The position numbers were made by a program, and so were the translations under genes. From the NCBI RefSeq assembly GCF_002224125.1, contig NZ_NCSM01000003.1, forward strand, positions 67,716-131,715: a DNA stretch of 64,000 nucleotides, given 5' to 3'. This document shows positions 9,770-18,476 of this stretch, piece by piece. Within the stretch, counting starts at the first letter, position 1; every line of letters begins with the position of its first letter. The notes beneath the pieces were generated by a model. That model did no database searches. It saw only the letters and a program-made list of their open reading frames with translations, and was not told the DNA's origin. The stretch comes from Streptomyces sp. NBS 14/10. Its GTDB lineage: Bacteria > Actinomycetota > Actinomycetes > Streptomycetales > Streptomycetaceae.

Positions 9770-12619
9770 GTGATACGAGATCAAGAAGAGACGGCCGAGC
9801 AGCAGGGTGCGCAGCCTCCTGAAGGGGAGGCCCGCGCCCCCAAGGCGCTGCCCCGCGCCAAAGAGCCCGAGGCGTCCGCCGTCACCCCGGATCCGTCCCC
9901 CGTCACCCCGCATTCCCACGCTTCTCCCGATTCCCCCGACTGCGACGACCCCCATCCGCACGTCGACCGCGTCTCCGGCGACGAGCCGCTGCTCCCCGCC
10001 CGCGTCCACCGCCCCTTCGACCTGCTGCGGCTGCTGCTCGGGATCCTGGGCATCGGCGTCGTGCTGGCCATCGCGGCCTTCGCCCACGGCACCACCGCCG
10101 GTCTGGAGAAGGACATCGGCCAGGGCGCCGACCAGGCGCCCACGCTGCTGATCGACTTCGCGGGCCTGGCGGCCAGCGTCGCGGTGCTCCTCCTCCCGAT
10201 GGCCTTCGCCATCGAGCGGCTGATCAAACGCGACGGGCTACGGATCGCCGACGGCGTGCTGGCCGCGGTCCTCGCCCATGGCGTATCCCTGGCCACCGAC
10301 CTGTGGGTGGCCCGTGGCGCCCCCGAATCGATCCGGGAGGCGCTCACCCAGACCGCGCCCGGCGGCACCCTCAGCGACCCCGTACACGGCTATCTGGCAC
10401 CCGTCATCGCCTATATGACGGCCGTCGGCATGGCCCGCCGCCCGCGCTGGCGGGTGGCCATGTGGTTCGTGCTGCTGCTCGACGCCTTCGCGGTGCTGGT
10501 GGGCGGCTACACCACACCGTTCTCGATCATCATCACCGTGCTGATCGGCTGGACCGTGGCCTACGGCACGCTGTACGCCGTCGGCTCGCCGAACGTACGG
10601 CCCACCGGACAGCATCTGCTCGCCGGGCTGCGCCGCGTCGGCTTCGCCCCGGTCAGCGCGCTGCGATACGACGACTCCGACGCCGCGGACGGCGAGCACG
10701 GGAACCACAACGACCGCGGCCGCCGCTATCTGGTCACGCTCGAGGACGGCCCGCCCCTGGACGTCACCGTCGTGGACCGCGAACAGCAGGCCCAGGGGTT
10801 CTTCTACCGCGTCTGGCAGCGGCTGACGCTGCGCACCATCACCCCGCCGCGCAGCCTCCAGTCGCTGCGCCAGGCCCTCGAGCAGGAGGCGCTGCTGTCG
10901 TACGCGGCCATCGCGGCCGGCGCCAACGCGCCGAAGCTGATCGCCACCTCCGAGCTCGGCCCGGACGCCGTGATGCTGGTCTACGAACACCTCGGCGGCC
11001 GCCCGCTCAACGCGCTGCCCGACGAGGCGATCACCGACGAGCTGCTGGCCGAGGCATGGCAGCAGGTCCAGGCGCTGCAGTCCCGCCGTATCGCCCACCG
11101 CCGCCTCGACGGCGACGCGCTGCTGGTGGACCGCTCCGGCAAGGTCGTGCTGACCGATCTGCGCGGCGGTGAGATCGCGGCCGGCGACGTGGTGCTGCGG
11201 ATGGATGTGGCGCAGCTGCTCACCACGCTCGGGCTGCGGGTCGGCGCGGAGCGGTCCGTCGCCGCCGCGGCCCGGGTCCTCGGCCCCGACGCCGTCGCCG
11301 ACAGCCTCCCGCTGCTCCAGCCGCTCGCCCTCAACCGCAGCACCCGCGCGACGCTGCGCCAGCTGGCGCGCGAGCGCGCGCAGCGGCAGCGGGAAGCCGT
11401 CCTGGAGGCCTCGCGCGCCGCCAAGGAAGCCCGGGAGGCCAAGGCCGCCAAAGAGGCCGAGGAAGCCGGGGAGGCGGCGGAGCGGGCCGAGGCCGCGGAC
11501 GAGACCGCGGAGAAGGCCAGGCGTCGCGTTGAGACGGCCGCGGTCGACCGCAAGGTGCTCAAGGCCGAGAAGCAGGCGGAGAAGCGGGCGATCGACGAGG
11601 CCCTGGAGGGGGCCCGGGAGGAGGACCTGCTCTCCCAGATCCGTCAGCAGGTGCTGCTGATCAGGCCGCAGGCGCCGATAGAGCCGGTACGGCTGGAGCG
11701 CATCAAGCCGCGCACCCTGGTCAGCTTCTGCGCGGGCGCCTTCGCCGCGTACTTCCTGCTGTCCCAGTTCACCCACATCAAGCTGGGCACGGTGGTCGGC
11801 GAGGCCAACTGGATCTGGGTGGTGGCCGCGCTGCTGTTCTCGGCGCTGACGTACGTCGCGGCGGCGCTGAGCCTGCTGGGCTTCGTACCGGAGAAGGTGC
11901 CGTTCGGGCGCACCGTGCTGGCGCAGGTCGCCGCGTCGTTCGTGAAGCTGGTGGCGCCCGCCGCGGTCGGCGGGGTCGCGCTCAACGCCCGCTTCCTGCA
12001 GCGCCAGGGGGTGCGCCCAGGGCTCGCGGTGGCCAGCGTCGGCGCGTCCCAGCTGTTCGGCCTCGCCAGCCATATCCTGCTGCTGCTGACCTTCGGCTAT
12101 ATCACCGGGACCGAGCGCACCCCGACCCTCTCGCCGTCCCGCACGGTGATCGCCGGGCTGCTGACGGCCGCGGTGCTCGCGCTCGTGGTGGCCGCGATCC
12201 CGGTGCTGCGGAAGTTCGTGTCCACACGGGTGCGGTCCCTGTTCGCGGGCGTCGTCCCGCGCATGCTGGACGTGCTGCAGCGGCCCAAGAAGCTGCTCAC
12301 CGGCATCGGCGGGATGCTGCTGCTGACGGCGGCCAACGTGCTGTGCCTCGACGCCTCGATCCGGGCGTTCGGCGGCGACATGAGCTACGCGAGCATCGCC
12401 GTGGTCTTCCTCGCGGGCAACGCCCTGGGGTCGGCGGCGCCCACCCCGGGCGGCGTGGGAGCCGTCGAGGCGGCGCTGATCGCGGGTCTGACGCTGGCCG
12501 GGCTGCCGTACGAGACGGCCGCGCCCGCGGTGCTGCTGTTCCGGCTGATGGTCTTCTGGCTGCCGGTGCTGCCGGGCTGGCTGGCCTTCACCCACCTCAC
12601 CCGCAAAGAGGCCCTGTAG
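9770..12619 (+). CDS. Membrane protein: kinase-like domain fused to LPG-synthase-type (UPF0104/AglD) membrane domain
   Basis: 949 aa. The first 75 residues are soluble and acidic/Pro-rich. Four or five membrane segments follow at about 80-285. A soluble region resembling a protein or aminoglycoside kinase comes next: near residue 443 HRRLDGDALLVDRSGKVVLTDLRGG mirrors the HRDLxxxN and DFG segments, but Arg replaces the catalytic Asp, Ala the Asn, and DLR replaces DFG, so it looks catalytically dead. An Ala/Glu/Lys-rich coiled coil spans about 535-620. The C-terminal part (about 650-945) has seven or more membrane segments of the lysylphosphatidylglycerol synthase/flippase-like family, including SAAPTPGGVGAVEAAL. 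GTG at 9770 is the annotated start but lacks a good Shine-Dalgarno. Function in lipid or glycan transport is inferred only. Confidence 0.72.
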   Translation: MIRDQEETAEQQGAQPPEGEARAPKALPRAKEPEASAVTPDPSPVTPHSHASPDSPDCDDPHPHVDRVSGDEPLLPARVHRPFDLLRLLLGILGIGVVLAIAAFAHGTTAGLEKDIGQGADQAPTLLIDFAGLAASVAVLLLPMAFAIERLIKRDGLRIADGVLAAVLAHGVSLATDLWVARGAPESIREALTQTAPGGTLSDPVHGYLAPVIAYMTAVGMARRPRWRVAMWFVLLLDAFAVLVGGYTTPFSIIITVLIGWTVAYGTLYAVGSPNVRPTGQHLLAGLRRVGFAPVSALRYDDSDAADGEHGNHNDRGRRYLVTLEDGPPLDVTVVDREQQAQGFFYRVWQRLTLRTITPPRSLQSLRQALEQEALLSYAAIAAGANAPKLIATSELGPDAVMLVYEHLGGRPLNALPDEAITDELLAEAWQQVQALQSRRIAHRRLDGDALLVDRSGKVVLTDLRGGEIAAGDVVLRMDVAQLLTTLGLRVGAERSVAAAARVLGPDAVADSLPLLQPLALNRSTRATLRQLARERAQRQREAVLEASRAAKEAREAKAAKEAEEAGEAAERAEAADETAEKARRRVETAAVDRKVLKAEKQAEKRAIDEALEGAREEDLLSQIRQQVLLIRPQAPIEPVRLERIKPRTLVSFCAGAFAAYFLLSQFTHIKLGTVVGEANWIWVVAALLFSALTYVAAALSLLGFVPEKVPFGRTVLAQVAASFVKLVAPAAVGGVALNARFLQRQGVRPGLAVASVGASQLFGLASHILLLLTFGYITGTERTPTLSPSRTVIAGLLTAAVLALVVAAIPVLRKFVSTRVRSLFAGVVPRMLDVLQRPKKLLTGIGGMLLLTAANVLCLDASIRAFGGDMSYASIAVVFLAGNALGSAAPTPGGVGAVEAALIAGLTLAGLPYETAAPAVLLFRLMVFWLPVLPGWLAFTHLTRKEAL

Positions 12620-12640
12620 GGCCCTGTAGGGACCTGTAGC
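12611..12640 (+). repeat. 10-bp tandem repeat over the stop codon
   Basis: GCCCTGTAGG occurs twice exactly (12611-12620, 12621-12630) and once with two changes (12631-12640). The first copy contains the TAG stop of the upstream membrane-protein gene and each further copy carries another TAG. Confidence 0.85.
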
Positions 12641-12773
12641 GGGCCGGGCGTGGCGGATCTCACCCGTACGCCCCACCCCTCACCCTTACGCCTCACCCGT
12701 ACGCCCGCACAGCGCGCGCCGGGCCCGCGCAGGCCCGAGGATGGCGGCACGCCCCCACTCCCGGAGAGCCGCC

Positions 12774-14285
12774 GTGTCCCGATCCGTACGCGCCGGTGCG
12801 TCGGCCGCCGTCGCCCTGCTGCTGACCGCCGCCGTCGGCTGCGGTGGAAGCGAGGGCGGACGGCCGGACACCTCGGCTCATCAGAAGCTGAAGTGGTCCA
12901 CCTGCCCCGCCCCCGACGACAGCGAGGACGGGGCGACCAAGGCCCCCGGCAAGCAGTGGGAGTGCGCGACGCTCCACGCCCCGCTGGACTACGGCAAGCC
13001 GCACGGGGACACCATCGGCATCGCCCTGATCCGTGCCAAGGCCACCCAGCCGAAGAAGCGGATCGGCTCGCTCATCTTCAACTTCGGCGGCCCCGGCGGC
13101 TCCGGCGTGTCCACCCTCCCCGCCCTCGCGAGCGGCTACAAGGAGCTGCGCACCCGCTACGACCTGGTCAGCTTCGATCCGCGCGGGGTCGGCCGCAGCA
13201 GCGGGGTGAGATGCCTGGGGAACAGGCAGCTCGACGCCTTCTACGCGGCCGACTCGACCCCGGACGACTCCGCGGAAGTGAAGTCCCTGGTAAGCCGCGT
13301 CAAGCGGTACGCCGCCGCCTGTGAGAAGAACTCCGGGAAGGTGCTTCCGTATGTCGGCACCGCCAACGCCGCCCGTGACATGGATCTCATGCGCGGCGTC
13401 CTGGGCGACGACAGGCTCCACTACTTCGGCGTCTCCTACGGCACCGAACTGGGCGGCGTCTACGCCCACCTGTTCCCCAAGAAGGTGGGGCGCGCGCTCT
13501 TCGACGGCGTCGTCGACCCGGCGCAGGACCCCGCCCAGGGCTCCCTCGGCCAGGCGAAGGGCTTTCAGCTGGCGCTCAACGACTACATGAAGGCGTGTGA
13601 CGCCACCGGCAACGTCTCCACCTGTCCCACACAGCCGGAGGTCCGCGCGCTGCAGAAGAGGCTCGACCGGCGCCCGGTGCCCGGCATCGGCAACCGCAAG
13701 CTGACCGAGTCCCTGGCCAACGGGGGCATCGCGCAATCCCTCTACTCGCAGGACTTCTGGCAGTACCTCACCCAGGGCATCGCGGACGCCCAAAAGGGCG
13801 ACGGCAAAATCCTGCTGGCCCTCGGCGACGCCATGAACGGCCGTAACCCGGACGGCAACTACAGCACCCTGCAGTCCTCCCTCACCGCGATCTCCTGCGC
13901 CGACTTCAAACAGCGCTACACGGTCGACGACATCAAGGCGAAGCTGCCCGAGTTCCGCAAGGCGTCCCCGGTCTTCGGCCCGTACCTGGCCTGGAGCCTC
14001 ACCCAGTGCACCGGCTGGCCGGTGCACGGCGCCTGGCGCACCCCGGACGTCAGCGCCCCGGGCGCCGCGCCGATCCTGGTCGTCGGCAACACCGGTGACC
14101 CGGCCACCCCGTACGCGGGCGCCCGGAAGATGGTGGAGGAGCTGGGCCCGGGCGTCGGCGTGGAACTGACGTACCGGGGCGAGGGGCATGGAGCGTACGA
14201 CAGCGGCAACGCCTGTGTCCGCCGTACGGTCAACGACTATCTGCTGCGGGGCAAGGTGCCGCCGAGCGGAAAGGTCTGCGGCTAG
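12774..14285 (+). CDS. Secreted S33-family peptidase lipoprotein (tripeptidyl aminopeptidase type), copy 1
   Basis: 503 aa alpha/beta hydrolase. The signal peptide ends in LLLTAAVGC, a lipobox, so the mature protein should be lipid-anchored outside the membrane. The oxyanion segment FNFGGPGGSG, nucleophile elbow GVSYGTELGG (Ser near residue 220), catalytic Asp in VVGNTGDPATP and His in GEGHGAY are all present, as in Streptomyces Tap/SlpD/SlpE peptidases, which release N-terminal di- or tripeptides. GTG at 12774 is chosen because GGAG ends seven bases before it; an ATG at 12741 has GAGG too close. It is a tandem paralog of the next gene. Confidence 0.85.
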   Translation: MSRSVRAGASAAVALLLTAAVGCGGSEGGRPDTSAHQKLKWSTCPAPDDSEDGATKAPGKQWECATLHAPLDYGKPHGDTIGIALIRAKATQPKKRIGSLIFNFGGPGGSGVSTLPALASGYKELRTRYDLVSFDPRGVGRSSGVRCLGNRQLDAFYAADSTPDDSAEVKSLVSRVKRYAAACEKNSGKVLPYVGTANAARDMDLMRGVLGDDRLHYFGVSYGTELGGVYAHLFPKKVGRALFDGVVDPAQDPAQGSLGQAKGFQLALNDYMKACDATGNVSTCPTQPEVRALQKRLDRRPVPGIGNRKLTESLANGGIAQSLYSQDFWQYLTQGIADAQKGDGKILLALGDAMNGRNPDGNYSTLQSSLTAISCADFKQRYTVDDIKAKLPEFRKASPVFGPYLAWSLTQCTGWPVHGAWRTPDVSAPGAAPILVVGNTGDPATPYAGARKMVEELGPGVGVELTYRGEGHGAYDSGNACVRRTVNDYLLRGKVPPSGKVCG

Positions 14286-14385
14286 ACGCGCCCAGTGGGG
14301 CCCGCGTTGAGCAGGCACCCTCACGTTCCGTAATCTGTGACCGAATTGAGAAGGGACCTGAACCTTCCAGGTCATACCGTGCTCA

Positions 14386-14391
14386 TAGGAT
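14386..14391 (+). promoter_or_regulatory. -10 box of the second S33 peptidase gene
   Basis: TAGGAT ends eight bases before the ATG at 14400, and no Shine-Dalgarno sequence is present. This predicts a leaderless transcript and independent expression of the second paralog. Confidence 0.5.
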
Positions 14392-14399
14392 CCTCGGCT

Positions 14400-15995
14400 A
14401 TGTCGAGTTCCATACGCACCATACGGGCCAGGGCACTGGTCTCCGCGGCCGTCGTGGTCGCACTCACCGCCGTCGCGGGTTGCAACGACGGCGGCGGCTC
14501 CAACAACGGCAAGGGCGGCAAGGACAAGGCGTCAGAGGCGCCGTCGGCCTCCGGCCTGCCCAGCTCCCTCACGGAACAGAAGCTCAGCTGGAAGTCCTGC
14601 CCGGCGCCCACCACGCTCCAGGGCGCCGGCGAGGCCCCGGGCAGCGAATGGCAGTGCTCGACCATGCGCGTTCCGCTGGACTACGCCAAGCCGGACGGCG
14701 AGACGATCGACCTCGCCCTGATCCGTTCCGAAGCCACCAAGCCGAACAAGCGGATCGGCTCGCTCATCTTCAACTTCGGCGGCCCCGGCGGCTCCGGCGT
14801 CTCCACCCTCCCCGGCTTCGGCGCGGACTACCAGCGGCTGCGCGCCCGCTACGACCTGGTCAGCTTCGACCCGCGCGGGGTCGGCGAGAGCGCGCCCGTG
14901 AAGTGCCTGAGCGACAAGGAGGCCGACGCGTCCGACGCCGTGGACGGCTCGCCGGACGACGCCACCGAGCTCGCGGCGGCGACGGCGGACCAGAAGAAGT
15001 ACGTCGCCGCGTGCCAGAAGAACTCCGCCAAGGTGCTCCCCCACGTGGACACCGTCAGCGCCGCCCGCGACATGGACCTGATGCGGGAGGTGCTCGGCGA
15101 CAAGAAGCTGCACTACTTCGGCATCTCGTACGGCACCGAACTGGGCGGCGTCTACGCCCACCTCTACCCCAAGAACGTCGGGCGCGCCGTCTTCGACGCC
15201 GTCGTCGACCCGACCGAGGACCCCGAGCGGGGCAACTTCGGCCAGGCGAAGGGCTTCCAGCTCGCCCTGGACAACTACCTCAAGGACTGCGCCAAGAAGG
15301 GTCTGACCTGCCCGCTCGGCAGCGACCCCGACAAGGCCGAGCAGACGATCATCTCGCTGCTGAAGCGGCTCGACAAGAACCCGCTGCCCACCAGGAGCGG
15401 CCGCGAGCTCACCCAGGACCAGGCGGTGGGCGGTATCGCCGCCGCGCTGTACAGCAAGGACAGCTGGCAGTACCTGACGATGGGGCTGACCGAGGCCCTG
15501 CAGGCCAAGCAGGGCAACATTCTGCTCCTGATGGCGGACTCCATGGCCGGCCGCGACGAGAACGGCCACTACAGCAACATCGGGCCCGCCAACGTCGCGA
15601 TCAACTGCGTGGACGACAAGCAGCGCTACACGGTCGCCGATGTGAAGGCGAAGCTGCCCGAGTACCGCAAGGCGTCCCCGGTCTTCGGCGAGTTCCTGGC
15701 CTGGGGCATGCTCTCGTGCATGGACTGGCCGGTGGCCGGCAAGACCGACCACCCCGAGGTCAGCGCCCCGGGCTCGGCGCCGATCCTGGTCGTCGGCAAC
15801 ACCGGTGACCCGGCCACGCCGTACGAGGGCGCCCGGAAGATGGCCAAGGGTCTTGGCGAGGGCGTCGGCGTGGAGCTCACCAACAAGGGTGAGGGCCACG
15901 GCGCGTACAACGGCGGCAGCAAGTGCACGACGGCGGTCGTGGACGACTATCTGCTGAACGGGAAGGTGCCGGCGGACGGCAAGGTCTGCTCATAA
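14400..15995 (+). CDS. Secreted S33-family peptidase lipoprotein, copy 2
   Basis: 531 aa paralog of the preceding gene with the same layout: signal peptide with lipobox LTAVAGC, a Gly/Asn/Lys linker, FNFGGPGGSG, nucleophile GISYGTELGG (Ser near residue 243), VVGNTGDPATP and GEGHGAY. It probably cleaves short peptides from the N-termini of extracellular proteins. Start at 14400 fits the leaderless -10 and gives a normal lipoprotein signal peptide. Stretches of 53 and about 41 bases are identical to copy 1 (for example 14748-14800 versus 13056-13108), indicating recent duplication or gene conversion. Confidence 0.86.
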   Translation: MSSSIRTIRARALVSAAVVVALTAVAGCNDGGGSNNGKGGKDKASEAPSASGLPSSLTEQKLSWKSCPAPTTLQGAGEAPGSEWQCSTMRVPLDYAKPDGETIDLALIRSEATKPNKRIGSLIFNFGGPGGSGVSTLPGFGADYQRLRARYDLVSFDPRGVGESAPVKCLSDKEADASDAVDGSPDDATELAAATADQKKYVAACQKNSAKVLPHVDTVSAARDMDLMREVLGDKKLHYFGISYGTELGGVYAHLYPKNVGRAVFDAVVDPTEDPERGNFGQAKGFQLALDNYLKDCAKKGLTCPLGSDPDKAEQTIISLLKRLDKNPLPTRSGRELTQDQAVGGIAAALYSKDSWQYLTMGLTEALQAKQGNILLLMADSMAGRDENGHYSNIGPANVAINCVDDKQRYTVADVKAKLPEYRKASPVFGEFLAWGMLSCMDWPVAGKTDHPEVSAPGSAPILVVGNTGDPATPYEGARKMAKGLGEGVGVELTNKGEGHGAYNGGSKCTTAVVDDYLLNGKVPADGKVCS

Positions 15996-16019
15996 CCCTT
16001 TCCCCGTTCTCCCGCATAC

Positions 16020-16059
16020 GAAGGGCCCCGCACCGTCGACAAACGGTGCGGGGCCCTTC
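16020..16059. terminator. Bidirectional terminator between S33 peptidase and moeZ
   Basis: Perfect 16-bp stem GAAGGGCCCCGCACCG (16020-16035) with an 8-base loop and its complement at 16044-16059, lying between convergent genes. No long T-run, as usual in Streptomyces. Confidence 0.85.
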
Positions 16060-16100
16060 GGCGTCTCTACGGTGCCTCTACGGCGCCTCTTACGGCCGCG

Positions 16101-17279
16101 TCAGTAGACGGGCTTCTCGGGCTCGATCTGGTGGACCCAGCCGATGACGCCGCCGCCCACATGGACCGCGTCGGAGAAGCCCGCGGACTTCAGGACGGCC
16201 AGGACTTCCGCCGATCGGACACCCGTCTTGCAATGCAAGACGATCTTCTTGTCCTGCGGCAGGTCCTGGAGGGCGTTGCCCATCAGGAACTCGTTCTTCG
16301 GGATCAGCCGGGCGCCGGGGATCGAGACGATCTCGTACTCGTTCGGCTCGCGGACGTCGATGATGTCGATGTTCTCACCGTCGTCGATCCACTCCTTGAG
16401 CTGCTTGGGAGTGATCGTCGAACCGGCCGCCGCCTCCTGGGCCTCCTCCGACACGACGCCGCAGAACGCCTCGTAGTCGATCAGCTCGGTGACGGTGGGG
16501 TTCTCACCGCAGACCGCGCAGTCGGGGTCCTTGCGGACCTTGACCTGGCGGTAGGTCATCTCCAGGGCGTCGTAGATCATCAGACGGCCGACCAGCGGCT
16601 CACCGGTGCCGGTGAGCACCTTGATGGCCTCGGTGACCTGGATCGACCCGATGGAGGCGCACAGCACGCCGAGCACGCCGCCCTCGGCGCAGGAGGGGAC
16701 CATACCGGGCGGCGGGGGCTCCGGGTACAGGCAGCGGTAGCAGGGACCGTGCTCGGACCAGAAGACCGACGCCTGGCCGTCGAAGCGGTAGATCGACCCC
16801 CATACGTACGGCTTGTTCAGCAGCACGCACGCGTCGTTGACCAGGTAGCGGGTGGCGAAGTTGTCCGTGCCGTCCACGATCAGGTCGTACTGGGAGAAGA
16901 TCTCCATGACGTTGTCGGCCTCGAGGCGCTCCTCGTGCAGCACAACGTTCACATACGGGTTGATGCCGAGCACCGAGTCGCGCGCGGACTCCGCCTTGGA
17001 GCGGCCGATGTCCGCCTGGCTGTGGATGATCTGGCGCTGCAGATTGGACTCGTCTACCTCGTCGAACTCCACGATGCCGAGGGTGCCGACACCGGCCGCG
17101 GCGAGGTACATGAGCGCGGGCGAGCCGAGACCGCCCGCGCCCACACACAGCACCTTGGCGTTCTTCAGCCGCTTCTGCCCGTCCATCCCCACATCAGGGA
17201 TGATCAGATGGCGTGAGTACCTGCGGACCTCGTCGACGGTGAGCTCGGCGGCCGGCTCGACCAGGGGTGGCAGCGACAC
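16101..17279 (-). CDS. moeZ: Adenylyltransferase/sulfurtransferase MoeZ
   Basis: 392 aa fusion of a ThiF/MoeB-type E1-like domain (residues about 10-260) with a C-terminal rhodanese (about 285-392). The ATP-binding GAGGLGSP, the residues VDGTDNF, and zinc cysteines in CYRCLYP and CAVCG are visible; the rhodanese loop HCKTGVRS carries the persulfide Cys. MoeZ adenylates the C-terminal GlyGly of small sulfur carriers (MoaD, ThiS, CysO-like) and thiolates them for molybdopterin, thiamine and secondary-metabolite sulfur chemistry. GTG at 17279 has GGAG five bases upstream. Short 11-12 bp repeats (16061-16094) sit just beyond its stop. Confidence 0.95.
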   Translation of the reverse strand: MSLPPLVEPAAELTVDEVRRYSRHLIIPDVGMDGQKRLKNAKVLCVGAGGLGSPALMYLAAAGVGTLGIVEFDEVDESNLQRQIIHSQADIGRSKAESARDSVLGINPYVNVVLHEERLEADNVMEIFSQYDLIVDGTDNFATRYLVNDACVLLNKPYVWGSIYRFDGQASVFWSEHGPCYRCLYPEPPPPGMVPSCAEGGVLGVLCASIGSIQVTEAIKVLTGTGEPLVGRLMIYDALEMTYRQVKVRKDPDCAVCGENPTVTELIDYEAFCGVVSEEAQEAAAGSTITPKQLKEWIDDGENIDIIDVREPNEYEIVSIPGARLIPKNEFLMGNALQDLPQDKKIVLHCKTGVRSAEVLAVLKSAGFSDAVHVGGGVIGWVHQIEPEKPVY

Positions 17280-17447
17280 GGGGACTCCGTAGTGGGTGGG
17301 AGCAGGGTTGTTCTTCTGGTAACACTGCCATGGCCCATCTCATTCCGAGACGGGTGGTCCGGTCCGCGAGACGGATCCGTCCCATCACCCGGGCAACCCC
17401 GCCGCCGGCCCTCACACCGACCGTCGGCCCGGCCTTCCCGACGGCCC

Positions 17448-18431
17448 TCAGATCCGGCACGCCGCCTCCATCCAGATATCGGCCAGGGACTCCTCCAGCA
17501 CGATCCTGGAGCGCCAGCCGAGCCGGTCGCGCGCGGTGCGCACATCCGCCTGCTGCCAGCTGCCGCAGCCGTCCGGGTACGGATAGCCCGCCCCGCCGCC
17601 CACATGCTCGATCTGCGCCCCGGCCGGACCACCCGGGCCGCCCGGGGCGGTGTGGTGCAGCGGCCCGCGCCCCGGCGGGCCGTCGATCTCGTGCAGCGTG
17701 CCGCCGTAGCCCGCCACCCGGGCGAGCACGGCCGCCGCGTCGCGCAGCCGGACGGCCCGCCCGCTGCCGATGTTGACGACCCCCTGCGCGGCCGAGAGCG
17801 AGGCCGCGTGCACCGCCCGCGCCACGTCCCGTACGTCCACGAAGTCGCGCTGCACCCCGAGGCCGCTCAACTTCAGCTCACCGTCCCCGGCCTGCATGGC
17901 CCGGCGCATCGCCTCGGCCAGCCGGCCCAGCGGCGACCCGGCCGGGGTGCCGGGCCCGACCGGCGAGAAGACCCGCAGCACCACCGCGTCCAGGCCCGAC
18001 CCCAGCACCAGCTCGGTCGCGGCCAGCTTGCTCACCCCGTACGGACCTCCGGGGCGCGGCACCGCGTCCTCCGCCGTCGACGAGCCGGGCTGGGACGGCC
18101 CGTACTCCGAGGAGCAGCCGACCTGGACCAGCCGGGCGCCGCAGCCGCTGCGCCGCAGCGACTCGCAGATCGTCGCCACGGCCACGGTGTTGTGCCGGGT
18201 CAGCTCGCGCGCCCCGCCACGGGTCGCGCCCGCGCAGTTGATCACCACTCCGGGGTGGACGGCGTTCAGAAAGCGGGTCAGCGCGCCGGGGCTGCCGGTG
18301 GACAGGTCGAACCGCACATCGGCGTCGTCACCGCGGCCGAGCGCGGTGAGCTGGACGGCGGGGTCGGCGAGCAGGTGTTCGGCGACGTAGCGGCCGAGAT
18401 ATCCCCCGGAGCCGAGCAGCAGGACTCTCAT
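17448..18431 (-). CDS. NAD-dependent SDR epimerase/dehydratase
   Basis: 327 aa extended short-chain dehydrogenase. The Rossmann fingerprint GSGGYLG is at residues 7-13 and the catalytic YGVSK lies near 136; RDFVDVRDVARAV is the conserved mid-domain block of nucleotide-sugar epimerases. Third gene of a minus-strand cluster with the membrane protein and PelF-like glycosyltransferase, so a role in nucleotide-sugar supply is inferred; the sugar cannot be deduced. ATG at 18431 has GGGAG eight bases upstream and lies 45 bp after the preceding gene. Confidence 0.82.
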   Translation of the reverse strand: MRVLLLGSGGYLGRYVAEHLLADPAVQLTALGRGDDADVRFDLSTGSPGALTRFLNAVHPGVVINCAGATRGGARELTRHNTVAVATICESLRRSGCGARLVQVGCSSEYGPSQPGSSTAEDAVPRPGGPYGVSKLAATELVLGSGLDAVVLRVFSPVGPGTPAGSPLGRLAEAMRRAMQAGDGELKLSGLGVQRDFVDVRDVARAVHAASLSAAQGVVNIGSGRAVRLRDAAAVLARVAGYGGTLHEIDGPPGRGPLHHTAPGGPGGPAGAQIEHVGGGAGYPYPDGCGSWQQADVRTARDRLGWRSRIVLEESLADIWMEAACRI

Positions 18432-18476
18432 CGGTCACGCTCCCGTGGCTGTGGGTCGGTCATGTCGTCGCTCATG

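Noticed and set aside
18428..18475. 15-codon frame between the membrane protein and epimerase genes with ATGA overlap
   Set aside because: It contains the epimerase ribosome binding site and has no independent Shine-Dalgarno; the fit is probably chance.
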